This document shows positions 6,087 through 13,762 of a DNA stretch of 15,869 nucleotides, piece after piece (the first letter of the stretch is position 1; each line of letters opens with the position of its first letter). The stretch spans positions 1 through 15,869 of the forward strand of contig JAUJNC010000095.1 of the NCBI GenBank assembly GCA_030446525.1, given 5' to 3'. This DNA is from Armatimonadaceae bacterium (GTDB lineage: Bacteria > Armatimonadota > Armatimonadia > Armatimonadales > Armatimonadaceae). The notes beneath the pieces are model-generated. The model was not told the origin of the DNA. It did not search any database and worked only from the letters and a program-made list of their open reading frames with translations. Position numbers and translations under genes: made by a program.

Positions 6087-7873
6087 ATGGACGAACTTCA
6101 CCGCAAGATAGAGGACGTACAGGCGCGCGTGGCGGTTCTGCAGCAGCACGCGGACGCCGCGCCGCCCCCCAGGACCAGGACGTGCTTCCCCGCGCCTTCG
6201 AGGAGGCTCAGACCATGCTCGAAGAGCTGCGCGTCGCCGAAGAGGAGATGCACCAGCAGAATGAAGAGCTGGTTCTGGCGCGTGACGCCCTCGAGTCGGA
6301 GCGTCAGCGGTACCGGGAGCTGTTCGAGTTCGCGCCCGACGCCTACCTGGTGACCAGCCCGGACGGCGTGATCCAGGAGGTCAACCGGGCGACCTCCTCG
6401 CTGCTCGGGATCGAGCCGCGGCTGCTCGTGGGCAAACCGTTCGTGACATTCGTGGCCCCCGAAGAGCGACTCACCTTCCTGGCCGAGCTGCAGCGGCTGC
6501 GGGGAGCGCTCCGCATCCAGGACTGGGACATCCTTCTGAGGCCGCGCCGCGCCGCGGCGCCGCTCGCCGCCGCGCTGACGGCGGAAGTCGTGCAGGGCCG
6601 GGATCGGGAGCCGGTGGCCCTGCGCTGGCTGATACGCGACGTCAGCGGCCGCCGGCGCGCGGAGGAAGAGCGTTACCGGCTGCTGGTGGAGGATATGACC
6701 GATTACGCCATCTTCCTCCTGGACGCCGGCAACCGGATCACCTTTTGGAACAGCGGCGCCGAGCGCCTCTTCGGCTACACGGCCGCCGAGATGATCGGCC
6801 AGCCGTCCGCACTCATCTTCACGCCGGAGGACCGGGAGCACGGCGTGCCGGAGCAGGAGATGCGTACCGCCCTCACCCAGGGCCGGGCGGACGACGAGCG
6901 CTGGCACGTGCGCAAAGACGGCTCGCGCTTTTTCGCCAGCGGCGTCCTGACGGCGCTGCGTAACGGGGCCCCGCCCGGGCACATCCGCTCGTTCGCCAAG
7001 GTGCTGCGCGACCTGACCCAGCGCAAGCGGGCGGAGATCCAGCAGGAGGCAACGCTCAAGACGGTCGAAAAGGCGCGCGAGGATCTGGAGCGGCGCGTTC
7101 ACGAGCGGACCGCCGCCCTGACAAAGGCGAACCAGGCGCTGCAGGCCGAAGTGCTCGAGCGCAAACAGAGTGAGGCGGCGCGCCAGGCGCTGCTCCGGCA
7201 GCTCGTCACCGCCCAGGAAGAGGAGCGACGGCGCATCTCGCGCGAGCTGCACGACCAGACCGGGCAGCACCTGACCGCGCTGACGCTGGGCCTGAAGACG
7301 CTGGAAGACTCGTGGCTCGACGGGTCGCCGCCGCCGCCGCGCCTTTTGCCGCGTTTGCAGCAGATCGCCGAGGAGCTCGCGCGCGAGGTGCACGAGCTTT
7401 CGGTGGAGCTGCGGCCCACCGCCCTCGACGACATGGGCCTGCGCACCGCCGTGATGAACTACGCGGAGGACTGGGGCGAGCGCCACCGCATAGCCGTCGA
7501 CTTCCACAGCCGGGGGATGGGATCCGAGCGCTTCCCCTCGGCCATCGAGACGACCATCTACCGGATCGTGCAGGAGGCCCTGAACAACGTGCTCAAGCAC
7601 GCGCAGGCGACGCGGGCTTCGATCATTTTGGAGCGCCACGGCCAGCAGGTGCGCGCCATCGTGGAAGACAACGGCGTCGGTTTCGACACCGAGGCGGCGG
7701 CCGAGGCGGCAAGCGCTTCCGGCGTCGCGCGGCGGCTCGGCCTGCTGGGGATGAAGGAGCGCGCCTCCCTCGTCGGCGGCGACCTCCGCGTCGAATCCTC
7801 ACCCGGCGAAGGGACGACGGTGTTTCTGCGGATCCCGCTGCCCCAAGCGGGCGCGCCGGGAGGCAAGCTGTGA
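6087..7873 (+). CDS. PAS-PAS sensor histidine kinase (HisKA_3/NarL-type), one frameshift near the N-terminus
   Basis: The likely start is ATG 6087 (MDELHRKIEDVQARVAVLQQ). The frame breaks at a six-C run, 6165-6170; one more C would join it to the long frame that continues to 7873 (about 595 residues). In order come a coiled coil (about 6190-6300), PAS 1 (about 6300-6520, ELFEFAPDAYLVTSPDG), PAS 2 (about 6670-7030, FWNSGAERLFGYTAAEMIGQ, ending DLTQRKRAE), a long coiled coil, the HisKA_3 H-box ISRELHDQTGQHL with phospho-acceptor His codon 7250-7252, and a HATPase (NNVLKHAQA, VEDNGVGFD, GLLGMKERASLVGG). There is no transmembrane segment or signal peptide, so it senses a cytoplasmic cue. PAS 2 lacks anything diagnostic for haem or flavin. 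Its stop overlaps the regulator start as GTGA, so the two are a cognate, co-translated pair. Confidence 0.9.
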
Positions 7874-8538
7874 GCCAGACGAACCAGACGAAACTGCGCA
7901 TCCTTTTGGCCGACGATCATGCGGTCGTGCGCGAGGGGATCAAGACGCTGATCAACGCCCAGGCCGACATGCAGGTGATCGAGGAAGCGAGCGACGGCCG
8001 CGACGCCCTCCAGAAAGCCAGCAGCTGCACGCCCGACGTGATCGTGATGGACGTGTCCATGCCCAACCTGAGCGGCAGCCAGGCCACCGCGCAGCTCAAG
8101 CAGTCCTGCCCCCACGTCAAGGTGCTCGCGCTCAGCATGCACGAGGACAAGTCCTACCTGCGAGAACTGCTGGAATCCGGCGCGTCGGGCTACGTCTTGA
8201 AGCGGTCCGCGGCCGAGGATCTGATCCGGGCGATCCGCATCGTGGCCGCGGGCGGCGTGTACCTGGACCCGGCGCTGGCCGGCAAGATCGTCGGCGGCTT
8301 CGTCCGCAACCAGTCCCTCAAGGGCGAGATCGAGGGGTCGGACCTGAGCGAGCGCGAGGCCGAGGTGGTGCGCTTGATCGCCCAGGGCTACAGCAACAAG
8401 GAGATCGCCGCGCAGCTGGCCCTCAGCGTGAAGACGGTCGAGACGTACAAAGCCCGCTCGATGGAGAAGCTCGGCCTGGTCAGCCGCGTCGACATCGTGC
8501 GCTACGCGCTGCAGCGCGGCTGGCTGCAGACGACGTAG
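7870..8538 (+). CDS. NarL/FixJ-type response regulator
   Basis: GTG 7870 overlaps the kinase stop by four bases, which indicates translational coupling. The 222-residue product has a receiver domain (about 9-125) with acidic pair D15-D16, phospho-acceptor D61 in VIVMDVSMPN, a switch Ser89 in LALS and Lys111 in GYVLKRS, all as expected. A linker leads to a LuxR-type helix-turn-helix (about 159-217: LSEREAEVVRLIAQGYSNKE, then IAAQLALSVKTVETYKARSM). All key residues are present. Phosphorylation by the upstream kinase should promote dimerisation and DNA binding. Targets are unknown; the nearby small exported genes from 8667 are candidates. No frameshift is seen. Confidence 0.95.
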   Translation: MSQTNQTKLRILLADDHAVVREGIKTLINAQADMQVIEEASDGRDALQKASSCTPDVIVMDVSMPNLSGSQATAQLKQSCPHVKVLALSMHEDKSYLRELLESGASGYVLKRSAAEDLIRAIRIVAAGGVYLDPALAGKIVGGFVRNQSLKGEIEGSDLSEREAEVVRLIAQGYSNKEIAAQLALSVKTVETYKARSMEKLGLVSRVDIVRYALQRGWLQTT

Positions 8539-8666
8539 TGGCGCCCCTTACCTTCTTTGTACCGGCGCCTCCCCTCGCCGTCCGTGATTTTCCCGACACG
8601 GCGCACCGCTTTCCCCGGCGGCTAAGTCAGGCCCGCCCCGCTACACTGAGGAGGGAGGTGCGGCGT

Positions 8667-8753
8667 ATGGCACGACTCTTGCCCTCTCCGACAGGAAAAA
8701 CCCACCGGCGCGCTGGATCGGCGCGCCGCCAGAAAGAAGCGAATGACGCCTAA
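8667..8753 (+). CDS. Basic 28-residue peptide
   Basis: ATG 8667 is preceded by a strong GGAGGGAGG at 8650-8658. The product is rich in Arg, Lys and Ala (MARLLPSPTGKTHRRAGSAR, then RQKEANDA) and overlaps the next ORF by 11 bases, a layout that suggests coupling. It might be a leader peptide. No homology is recognised; the strong binding site is the main support. A TACACT box at 8642-8647 could be its -10. The preceding gap 8539-8641 shows nothing else. Confidence 0.4.
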   Translation: MARLLPSPTGKTHRRAGSARRQKEANDA

Positions 8754-8979
8754 GATTCGCCAGTTTTTCGCCATACCGGCGCCCGCGCGCGCCGTGCCGC
8801 CGGACGCTTCGTGCGTGCCGTCGCCGGGCAGCGACGCGGCCAGACAGCAGGAGTGCTGCTGCCCGGTGCTCGACAACTGCCACGGTCAGGGGTTTATCCT
8901 GCGGGGCCGCGTGGCCTTCGTCATCAACCGGGACTGCTCGCTGCACGCCCCGGCGTGGGAAGATCACCAGGCTGTGTAA
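8743..8979 (+). CDS. Small Cys-rich protein, function unknown
   Basis: The 78-residue product has six cysteines (24, 38, 39, 40, 46, 65). The densest part is QQECCCPVLDNCHGQGF at 36-52. AAAGAAG lies a few bases before ATG 8743. Codon third positions are strongly G or C like neighbouring genes. There is no signal peptide. The triple Cys followed by CH could bind a metal or a cluster, which would suit its position before a CPVC protein and a His-rich DUF2243 protein; this is inference. I recognise no family and a frameshifted larger gene is possible. Confidence 0.45.
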   Translation: MTPKIRQFFAIPAPARAVPPDASCVPSPGSDAARQQECCCPVLDNCHGQGFILRGRVAFVINRDCSLHAPAWEDHQAV

Positions 8980-9013
8980 GCGCCTCGCCGCGTCGGCCTC
9001 GGAGGTGCTGAAC

Positions 9014-9215
9014 GTGTTTCGCTGCTTATCGGCGGCCTTTCTTGCCCTGCTCTTCGTCGCCCCCGCGTCGGCCTGCCCGGTCTGCGACAGCGAGACGGGC
9101 AAGCAGGTAAAAGCCGGGATTTTGGGCGGCGATTTCGGCTTCAACCTCCTGGCCACGTTGCTCCCCCTTCGCGATCTTCCTGGGGATCACCGCCGCCATC
9201 TACTACGGGTTCTGA
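9014..9215 (+). CDS. Exported CPVC-motif small membrane protein, one-base insertion
   Basis: GTG 9014 is chosen because GGAGGT (9001-9006) lies seven bases upstream; a GTG at 9005 would overlap it. The product opens with a signal peptide (MFRCLSAAFLALLFVAPASA) and then CPVCDSETGKQVKAGILGGD, a sequence I recognise from small conserved bacterial proteins of unknown function. In the uncorrected frame the end is nonsense. Removing one C from the five-C run at 9173-9177 gives FAIFLGITAAIYYGF and TGA at 9213-9215, a normal second membrane helix. The corrected protein is 66 residues. The CxxC after the cleavage site could bind metal or act in thiol chemistry outside the membrane. It lies 57 bases before the DUF2243 gene, probably in one operon. 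Confidence 0.7.
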
Positions 9216-9272
9216 GAAGCGGATCGCCGTTCTCCCGGAAGTCAAGACGAAAACCCGCAGAAGGGACAGGAC

Positions 9273-9788
9273 ATGAGCCCTGAGGTAAACCGCCGTCCTG
9301 ATCGCCGCAGGTACGCTGCTCGGGATCGGGATGGGGGGTTCGTCGATGGCATCCTCTTCCATCAGATACTGCAGATCCACAACATGCTCTCGGCGAAGCT
9401 GCCCCGCACCACCCTGGTGAATGCGGAGATCAACATGTTCTGGGACGGCCTTTTCCATGCCTTCACCTGGACCATGACCGTGATCGGCCTCGCCCTGCTA
9501 TGGCGCGCGGGACAGATGGCAGAAGTTCCCTGGTCCACCCGGACGTTCGTCGGCTCCCTGACCCTGGGCTGGGGCATCTTCAACCTTGTCGAGGGGATCA
9601 TCGATCACCACATCCTCCAGGTGCATCATGTGGTCGAAACCCCGGGGCATCTGGTCTGGGATATCGCGTTCCTCCTCTCCGGGGCCATCCTCATCCTGGT
9701 CGGGGGGAGCGTGATACGCCGCGGCAGCCGGGATGAGCCGACAACGCACCCGTCGCCCGCATCCGCGAGGACCACCGCCGTGCGGTGA
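9273..9788 (+). CDS. DUF2243 His-rich membrane protein with two compensating indels
   Basis: From about residue 22 the protein follows the DUF2243 pattern: GGFVDGILFHQILQIHNMLS, DGLFHAFTWTMTVIGLALLW, LGWGIFNLVEGIIDHHILQV and a final hydrophobic helix near 127-149. Membrane-region histidines are conspicuous (30, 36, 62, 112, 113, 118, 119), so haem or metal binding is plausible though unproven for the family. The first 20 residues are a polar Arg-rich string unlike the family. Between about 9287 and 9338 the next frame encodes TAVLIAAGTLLGIGMGG, the expected first helix. An extra A near 9287-9289 and a missing G in the run 9333-9338 explain this. AGGGACAGG lies just before the ATG. Family members often occur near cytochrome oxidase assembly genes; none is present here. 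Confidence 0.85.
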   Translation: MSPEVNRRPDRRRYAARDRDGGFVDGILFHQILQIHNMLSAKLPRTTLVNAEINMFWDGLFHAFTWTMTVIGLALLWRAGQMAEVPWSTRTFVGSLTLGWGIFNLVEGIIDHHILQVHHVVETPGHLVWDIAFLLSGAILILVGGSVIRRGSRDEPTTHPSPASARTTAVR

Positions 9789-9807
9789 AACGGGCCCCGG
9801 GCCGGCG

Positions 9808-10137
9808 CTAGAGCGGATCGGTGGCCCGCAGGACGACATTCAGCAGGCCGGGGAAGCGGGCTTCTAAATCCTCACATCGCAGCGAATTGCGGTAGGAGGT
9901 CCCCTCCGGCCTCATGCGGATGATGCCCATCTCGCGCAGCACCTTAAAGTGATGCGACGCCGTCGACTTCGTGACCGGCACCTCGAGCGACCCGCAGGTC
10001 CGCTCCTCGCCCGTAGCCAGCGAACGGACGATACACAGACGGACGGGGTCACTCAGGGCGTATAAAACCCCGGTCAGCGGGATGTCTTCCCTTTTCGGAT
10101 GATGCAGCGGTCTCACACTTGACATTATCCCACACAT
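9808..10137 (-). CDS. ArsR-type winged-helix transcriptional regulator
   Basis: The product (109 residues from 10137, 105 from ATG 10125) contains LTGVLYALSDPVRLCIVRSL, the recognition region VTKSTASHHFKVLREMGIIR and the wing RMRPEGTSYRNSL. It ends with DLEARFPGLL, typical of one ArsR-like subgroup. The metal-binding ELCVCDL motif of classical ArsR is absent (TCGSLE has a single Cys), so a metal sensor is not supported; a redox or small-molecule signal is possible. Neither start has a clear ribosome binding site. With the predicted promoter, transcription would begin near 10135, favouring ATG 10125 with a very short leader. It is divergent from the thioredoxin and converges with the DUF2243 gene 19 bases away. 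Confidence 0.85.
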   Translation of the reverse strand: MCGIMSSVRPLHHPKREDIPLTGVLYALSDPVRLCIVRSLATGEERTCGSLEVPVTKSTASHHFKVLREMGIIRMRPEGTSYRNSLRCEDLEARFPGLLNVVLRATDPL

Positions 10138-10172
10138 TCATGGTATAGTCGATATGTTCGTTAAGCGTCAAA
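10119..10172. promoter_or_regulatory. Interleaved divergent promoters for thioredoxin and ArsR-type gene
   Basis: Plus strand: TTGACA at 10119-10124, 19-bp spacer, TATAGT at 10144-10149. Minus strand: TTGACG at 10171-10166, 18-bp spacer, TATACC at 10147-10142. The two -10 boxes occupy the same bases, so polymerase can use only one at a time, and a repressor bound across 10119-10172 would block both. This section is visibly AT-richer than its surroundings. Confidence 0.6.
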
Positions 10173-10221
10173 CAAAGGAACAAACACGGACACATCGGCA
10201 ACAAACGGGAGGTATACGAAG

Positions 10222-10545
10222 ATGAGTCAAGCAACTGCCGTCACGACGGCGACGTTCGATCAGGAAGTGCTCCGCTCCGAAGAGCCGGTGCTGGTAGACT
10301 TCTGGGCGCCGTGGTGCGGCCCGTGCCGCCGCGTGGCGCCCGAACTGGACGCCGTGGCCACGCAGCTGAGCGGCCAGGCCAAGGTGCGGAAGCTGGACGT
10401 GGACCAGGAGCCGGACATAGCGGCGCGCTACGAGGTGCGGAGCATCCCTACCCTGATCATCTTCAAGGATGGCAAGGCCGTGGACCAGATCCTCGGCGCC
10501 GCCCCGCGCAACGTGATCGCCGAAAAGCTGCGAGCACACGTCTGA
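10222..10545 (+). CDS. trxA: Thioredoxin
   Basis: The protein is 107 residues, the normal length for a single-domain thioredoxin. It has VLVDFWAPWCGPCRRVAPEL with the active-site pair C32-C35, the buried acid D26, and the cis-proline loop SIPT (P76). It lacks a signal peptide, so it acts in the cytoplasm, reducing protein disulfides after reduction by thioredoxin reductase. GGGAGGT lies 10 bases before the ATG. Transcription probably starts at the TTGACA/TATAGT promoter and leaves a leader of about 65 bases. Control by the divergent ArsR-type regulator is likely from the shared promoter, by inference. It is convergent with the ABC ATPase gene, only 32 bases away, with no strong terminator seen between them. 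Confidence 0.95.
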   Translation: MSQATAVTTATFDQEVLRSEEPVLVDFWAPWCGPCRRVAPELDAVATQLSGQAKVRKLDVDQEPDIAARYEVRSIPTLIIFKDGKAVDQILGAAPRNVIAEKLRAHV

Positions 10546-10577
10546 AGAGCGAACGGCGTCCGCCCCGTGCGCTTGCG

Positions 10578-11420
10578 CTACGCCGGGTCGGGCTCCCAGT
10601 CGAGGGTGGGCAGCGGCTGCTTGGGCGGGCTGTCGAGCCGGGGGATGGAGCGGAGCAGGCCCCGGGTGTAGGGGTGGGCCGGGTTGGCGAAGAGCTCGTC
10701 CACGGGCTTGTCTTCCACGATGCGGCCGCGGTGCATGACGAGGACGCGGTCGCACATCTCCGCCACCAGACCCAAATTGTGCGTGATCAGCAGCAGCGCC
10801 ATCCCCCGCTGGGCGCGCAACTCCTTCAACAGGTCCAGGATGCGGGCCTGGATGGTGACGTCCAGGGCCGTGGTCGGCTCGTCGGCGATCAGGATCTCGG
10901 GGCTGCAGGACAGGGCGATCGCGATCATGACGCGCTGGCGCATCCCGCCGCTCATCTGGTGCGGGTAGGCGTCGATGCGCCGCTCGGGGTCGGGGATGCC
11001 CACGGCCGCGAGCGCGGCCACGGCCGCCCTTCTCGCCTCCTGCCCGCGCAGGTTCTGGTGCAGGCTGACGGCCTCCAGGATGTGATCGCCCACGGTGTAC
11101 AGGGGATCCAGGCTGGTCATCGGCTCCTGGAAGATCATGGCTATATCGTTGCCGCGGACGTCGCGCATCTGCGCCTCGGTCAGGGTCAGGAGGTCGCGGC
11201 CTTTGAACCGGACCTGGCCCTCCACGATCCGGCCCGGGCGGCTGACCAGCCGCAGGATCGAGAGCGCCGTGACCGACTTGCCGCTCCCGGACTCGCCGAC
11301 GATGCCCAGGGTCTCGCCCGGCGCGAGGTCGAAGGAGATGCCGTCCACGGCCTTGACCACGCCGTCGTCGGTGTGGAACTGGGTGTGCAGGTCGCGGACG
11401 TAAAGGAGCGGTTCAACCAT
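10578..11420 (-). CDS. Oligopeptide/dipeptide ABC transporter ATPase (OppD/DppD-like), C-terminus short
   Basis: The 280-residue protein carries Walker A GESGSGKS at 42-49, Q-loop [10 protein letters not shown] at 97-106, ABC signature MSGGMRQRV near 156-164, Walker [13 protein letters not shown] at 177-188 and switch His214. It ends [20 protein letters not shown] followed by about 14 residues. Family members usually go on for another 40 or so residues with a Cys-containing RCP motif (oligo_HPY region), which is absent in all frames here. ATG 11420 is used; the TTG at 11426 is less likely. It hydrolyses ATP to drive uptake through the two permeases encoded upstream and normally pairs with an OppF-type subunit, which is not adjacent. 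The gap to the permease C stop is nine bases, so they are one transcript. Confidence 0.9.
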   Translation of the reverse strand: MVEPLLYVRDLHTQFHTDDGVVKAVDGISFDLAPGETLGIVGESGSGKSVTALSILRLVSRPGRIVEGQVRFKGRDLLTLTEAQMRDVRGNDIAMIFQEPMTSLDPLYTVGDHILEAVSLHQNLRGQEARRAAVAALAAVGIPDPERRIDAYPHQMSGGMRQRVMIAIALSCSPEILIADEPTTALDVTIQARILDLLKELRAQRGMALLLITHNLGLVAEMCDRVLVMHRGRIVEDKPVDELFANPAHPYTRGLLRSIPRLDSPPKQPLPTLDWEPDPA

Positions 11421-11429
11421 AAACAACCG

Positions 11430-12752
11430 TTATCTTGATTTGGGATCGAGCGCGTCCCGGAGGCCGTCGCCCAGGAAGTTGAAGGCGAGGGTCGTGATGA
11501 AGATCAGGAAGCCGGGCGCCAGGATCCAGGTGCGCTGTTCGAGCGTGGACAGGTTCTGGGCCGCCGACAGCATGTTCCCCCAGCTAGGCATCGGGTCACG
11601 GATGCCCAGCCCCAGGAACGACAGCCCCGCCTCGGCCAGGATGTAGCCGGGGATCGAGAGCGTGGCCGCCACGATGGCATAGGTGAACGTGGACGGGACG
11701 ATGTGGCGGGCGATGATCTTGAAGTCCGACACCCCCAGCGCGCGGGCCGCCTCGACGTACTCCCGCTCCCGGACCGACAGGACCATGCCGCGGATCACGC
11801 GCGCCATCCCCGCCCAGCCCACGAACGAGAGGATGGCGATGATCAGGACGTAGACCAGGGCGGGCGGCAGGGTCGGCGGGAGCGTGGCCGCGAGCGCGAG
11901 CAGCAGATAAAACTGCGGCACGCTGATCATCACCTCGCACAGGCGCATGATGATGTCGTCGGTGCGCCCGCCGTAGAAGCCGCTCGCGCCGCCCACCAGG
12001 AGACCCAGCGTAAAGGTGATCGCGATCCCGATCAGGCCCACGGACAGCGAGATCTGGGCGGCGTACAAGAGGCGGCTCAGGTAGTCGCGCCCGAACTGGT
12101 CCGTGCCCAGCAGGTAGACGCGCTGGCCGCCCGCCACCCCGAACAGGTGCCGGTCGGTCGGGATCAGCCAGAACAGCCGGTACGGCTCGCCCTGGACGAA
12201 AAAGCGCAGGGGGCGGGGCTGCGACGGGTCGTCGACGAAGATCCTTTCCCGGTACTCGTTGAAGGTCTGCTTCGCCCCGTACACCGTGGGCCAGGGCGTC
12301 AGATACACGCGCATCGGCGGGCGGAAGGACGCGTCCGGATCCTGCGTGGCATACCCGTAAGGCGCGACGAAGGGCGCGAGCAGGGCGACGCCGTACAGCA
12401 GGAGCAGCAAAACCCCGCCGGCGACGGCGAGCCGGTTCTTCCGCAGCCGGCGCCAGGCGAGCTGGCCCGGGGAAAGCGAGAGCGGCGGGGGGGCCAGGCG
12501 GGCAGCCCGCCCCGTCAGCAGCTGCCGGCCCGCGCGCGCATCAGCCGCCTCGCGGCCGCCCCCGTTATCCGCGCCGCCCGGGGGCACGCGCCCGGGATCG
12601 AGCGCGGGGGCCGCCACCAGGTGCCCCGCGTCGCCCGCCACCGGGGCGGCGGTCCGCGTCTCCGGGCCGGCCACCTGCCGGGCGGCGCCTCGCGCGCGCG
12701 GGCCGGGCTCCGGGGCAAGCTCTCCGCGGCTACGGTCAGGGTCGGTACGCAT
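11430..12752 (-). CDS. Peptide ABC transporter permease (OppC/DppC-like)
   Basis: The 440-residue product has the OppC layout: a cytoplasmic RRLRKNRLAVAGG entry, a first helix, a large extracytoplasmic loop that contains PYRLFWLIPTDRHLFGV, then LLGTDQFGRDYLSRLLYAAQ, four more helices and the EAA loop EAARALGVSDFKIIARHIVP. It ends LAFNFLGDGLRDALDPKSR, which is diagnostic. An N-terminal extension of about 90 Pro/Ala/Arg/Gly-rich residues precedes the first helix; it is longer than usual and may be disordered, or partly a product of a wrong start. No frameshift is seen in the core. It forms the membrane channel with permease B; the start lies 15 bases after that gene's stop. Confidence 0.9.
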   Translation of the reverse strand: MRTDPDRSRGELAPEPGPRARGAARQVAGPETRTAAPVAGDAGHLVAAPALDPGRVPPGGADNGGGREAADARAGRQLLTGRAARLAPPPLSLSPGQLAWRRLRKNRLAVAGGVLLLLLYGVALLAPFVAPYGYATQDPDASFRPPMRVYLTPWPTVYGAKQTFNEYRERIFVDDPSQPRPLRFFVQGEPYRLFWLIPTDRHLFGVAGGQRVYLLGTDQFGRDYLSRLLYAAQISLSVGLIGIAITFTLGLLVGGASGFYGGRTDDIIMRLCEVMISVPQFYLLLALAATLPPTLPPALVYVLIIAILSFVGWAGMARVIRGMVLSVREREYVEAARALGVSDFKIIARHIVPSTFTYAIVAATLSIPGYILAEAGLSFLGLGIRDPMPSWGNMLSAAQNLSTLEQRTWILAPGFLIFITTLAFNFLGDGLRDALDPKSR

Positions 12753-12767
12753 GGGAAGATGGTCCGT

Positions 12768-13728
12768 TCAGGAGAGAACTTGATGCGCGGGTCGGTGACC
12801 GCAGCAGCAGGTCCGCGATCAGTTGCCCACGATCAGCAGGAGAGCCCCATCAGGAACGCCCCATCGCGACGAAGAGATCCTGCGCCTGCACCGCCGTCAG
12901 GAGCAGGCGGCCCAGGCCCGGCCATTTCATCACCGCCTCCACGAGGGCGGCCCTGCTCAGCAGGCCGGCGATCTCGTAGCCGAAGATGGTGATCAGCGGG
13001 TTGATCGCGTTGCGCAGGGCGTGCTTGATGATGACGACCTCGTTGGAGGCCGTGGCGCGCGCGGCCAGGATGTAGTTCTCGCCCAGCACGTCGAGCAGGT
13101 TGCCCTGCATCTGCCGCATGATCCCGGCGACGCCGCGCGTGCCCAGCACCAGCGTCGGCAGGATGAGGTGATAGCCCACGTCGGCCACCCTCTGCCACGG
13201 TGACAGGTCGGCGTAGTTCGCGCTCTGCATGTGCCCCCGATCGGGAACCAGCCGGTGCGGTGCGCCAGGAGCAGGGCGAGCAGGGCGACGAAGAAGCCGG
13301 GCAGCGAGATCCCCGTGAACGCCAGGAACGCGGTGACCCGGTCGATCGTCCCGTTCTTGTGCGTGGCCGCGTAGACCCCCATCGGCACGGCCACCGCCCA
13401 GGAAAAGACCATCGACGTGAGCGACAGCAGCAGAGTGGCCCCTACGTACTGCCCGATCAGGTCGAACATCGGGAGCTTGTAGGTGAACGAGTAGCCGAAG
13501 TTCCCGTCACGGCGTTCTTGAGCCACAGCAGGTACTGTGGACCAGCCAGGGCTGATCCAGCCCGAAATCACCCGCAGGCGCGCGATCGTCTCGGGGCTGA
13601 TCTGCGGGTTCTGCTCCATCTGCGTCAGGTAGTCGCCCGGCGCCACCATCACGCCGAACGAGATGAACGTGATGCCCAGCAGCAGGGGGGATCGTTTGCA
13701 GCAGTCGCCGCAGGACAAAGCGCAGCAT
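12768..13728 (-). pseudogene. Peptide ABC transporter permease (OppB/DppB-like), multiple frameshifts
   Basis: Hopping frames recovers a full OppB of about 320 residues. ATG 13728 gives MLRFVLRRLLQTIP; after one extra C in the run 13685-13690 it continues LLLGITFISFGVMVAPGDYL. Then come ISPETIARLRV, FGYSFTYKLPMFDLIGQYVG, MVFSWAVAVPMGVYAATHKN, ISLPGFFVALLALLL, YHLILPTLVLGTRGVAGIMR, the EAA loop ENYILAARATASNEVVIIKH and NPLITIFGYEIAGLLS. The end, AFLMGALLLIVGNLIADLLL, reaches TGA at 12768-12770 only after about five single-base losses between 12768 and 12865. Others lie near 13501, 13535, 13560 and 13230. Nearly every conserved block is intact, so sequencing error is more likely than decay. It would pair with OppC. 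Confidence 0.8.
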
Positions 13729-13735
13729 TCTAGAC

Positions 13736-13751
13736 AAAACCCCAGGGTTTT
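13736..13751. promoter_or_regulatory. Hairpin between binding-protein gene and permease B
   Basis: AAAACCC (13736-13742) and GGGTTTT (13745-13751) are perfect inverted arms in the 34-base gap. With a four-base loop the stem is six pairs, followed by a T tract on the minus strand. Such structures commonly reduce read-through so the binding protein is made in excess over the permeases. It is small, so confidence is moderate. Confidence 0.45.
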
Positions 13752-13762
13752 CCGTAGGAATG

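Noticed and set aside
6098..7639. A 513-codon minus-strand frame opposite the histidine kinase
   Set aside because: The plus strand has all kinase motifs; the antisense product is a His/Arg/Leu-rich string with no recognisable fold.
9808..10137. Arsenic or metal sensor
   Set aside because: The ELCVCDL metal site of classical ArsR proteins is absent and no arsenic or metal-efflux gene is adjacent.
11703..12992. A 429-codon plus-strand frame opposite the OppC-like gene
   Set aside because: It is Arg/Gln/Asp-rich and lacks motifs; the minus strand encodes a clear permease.
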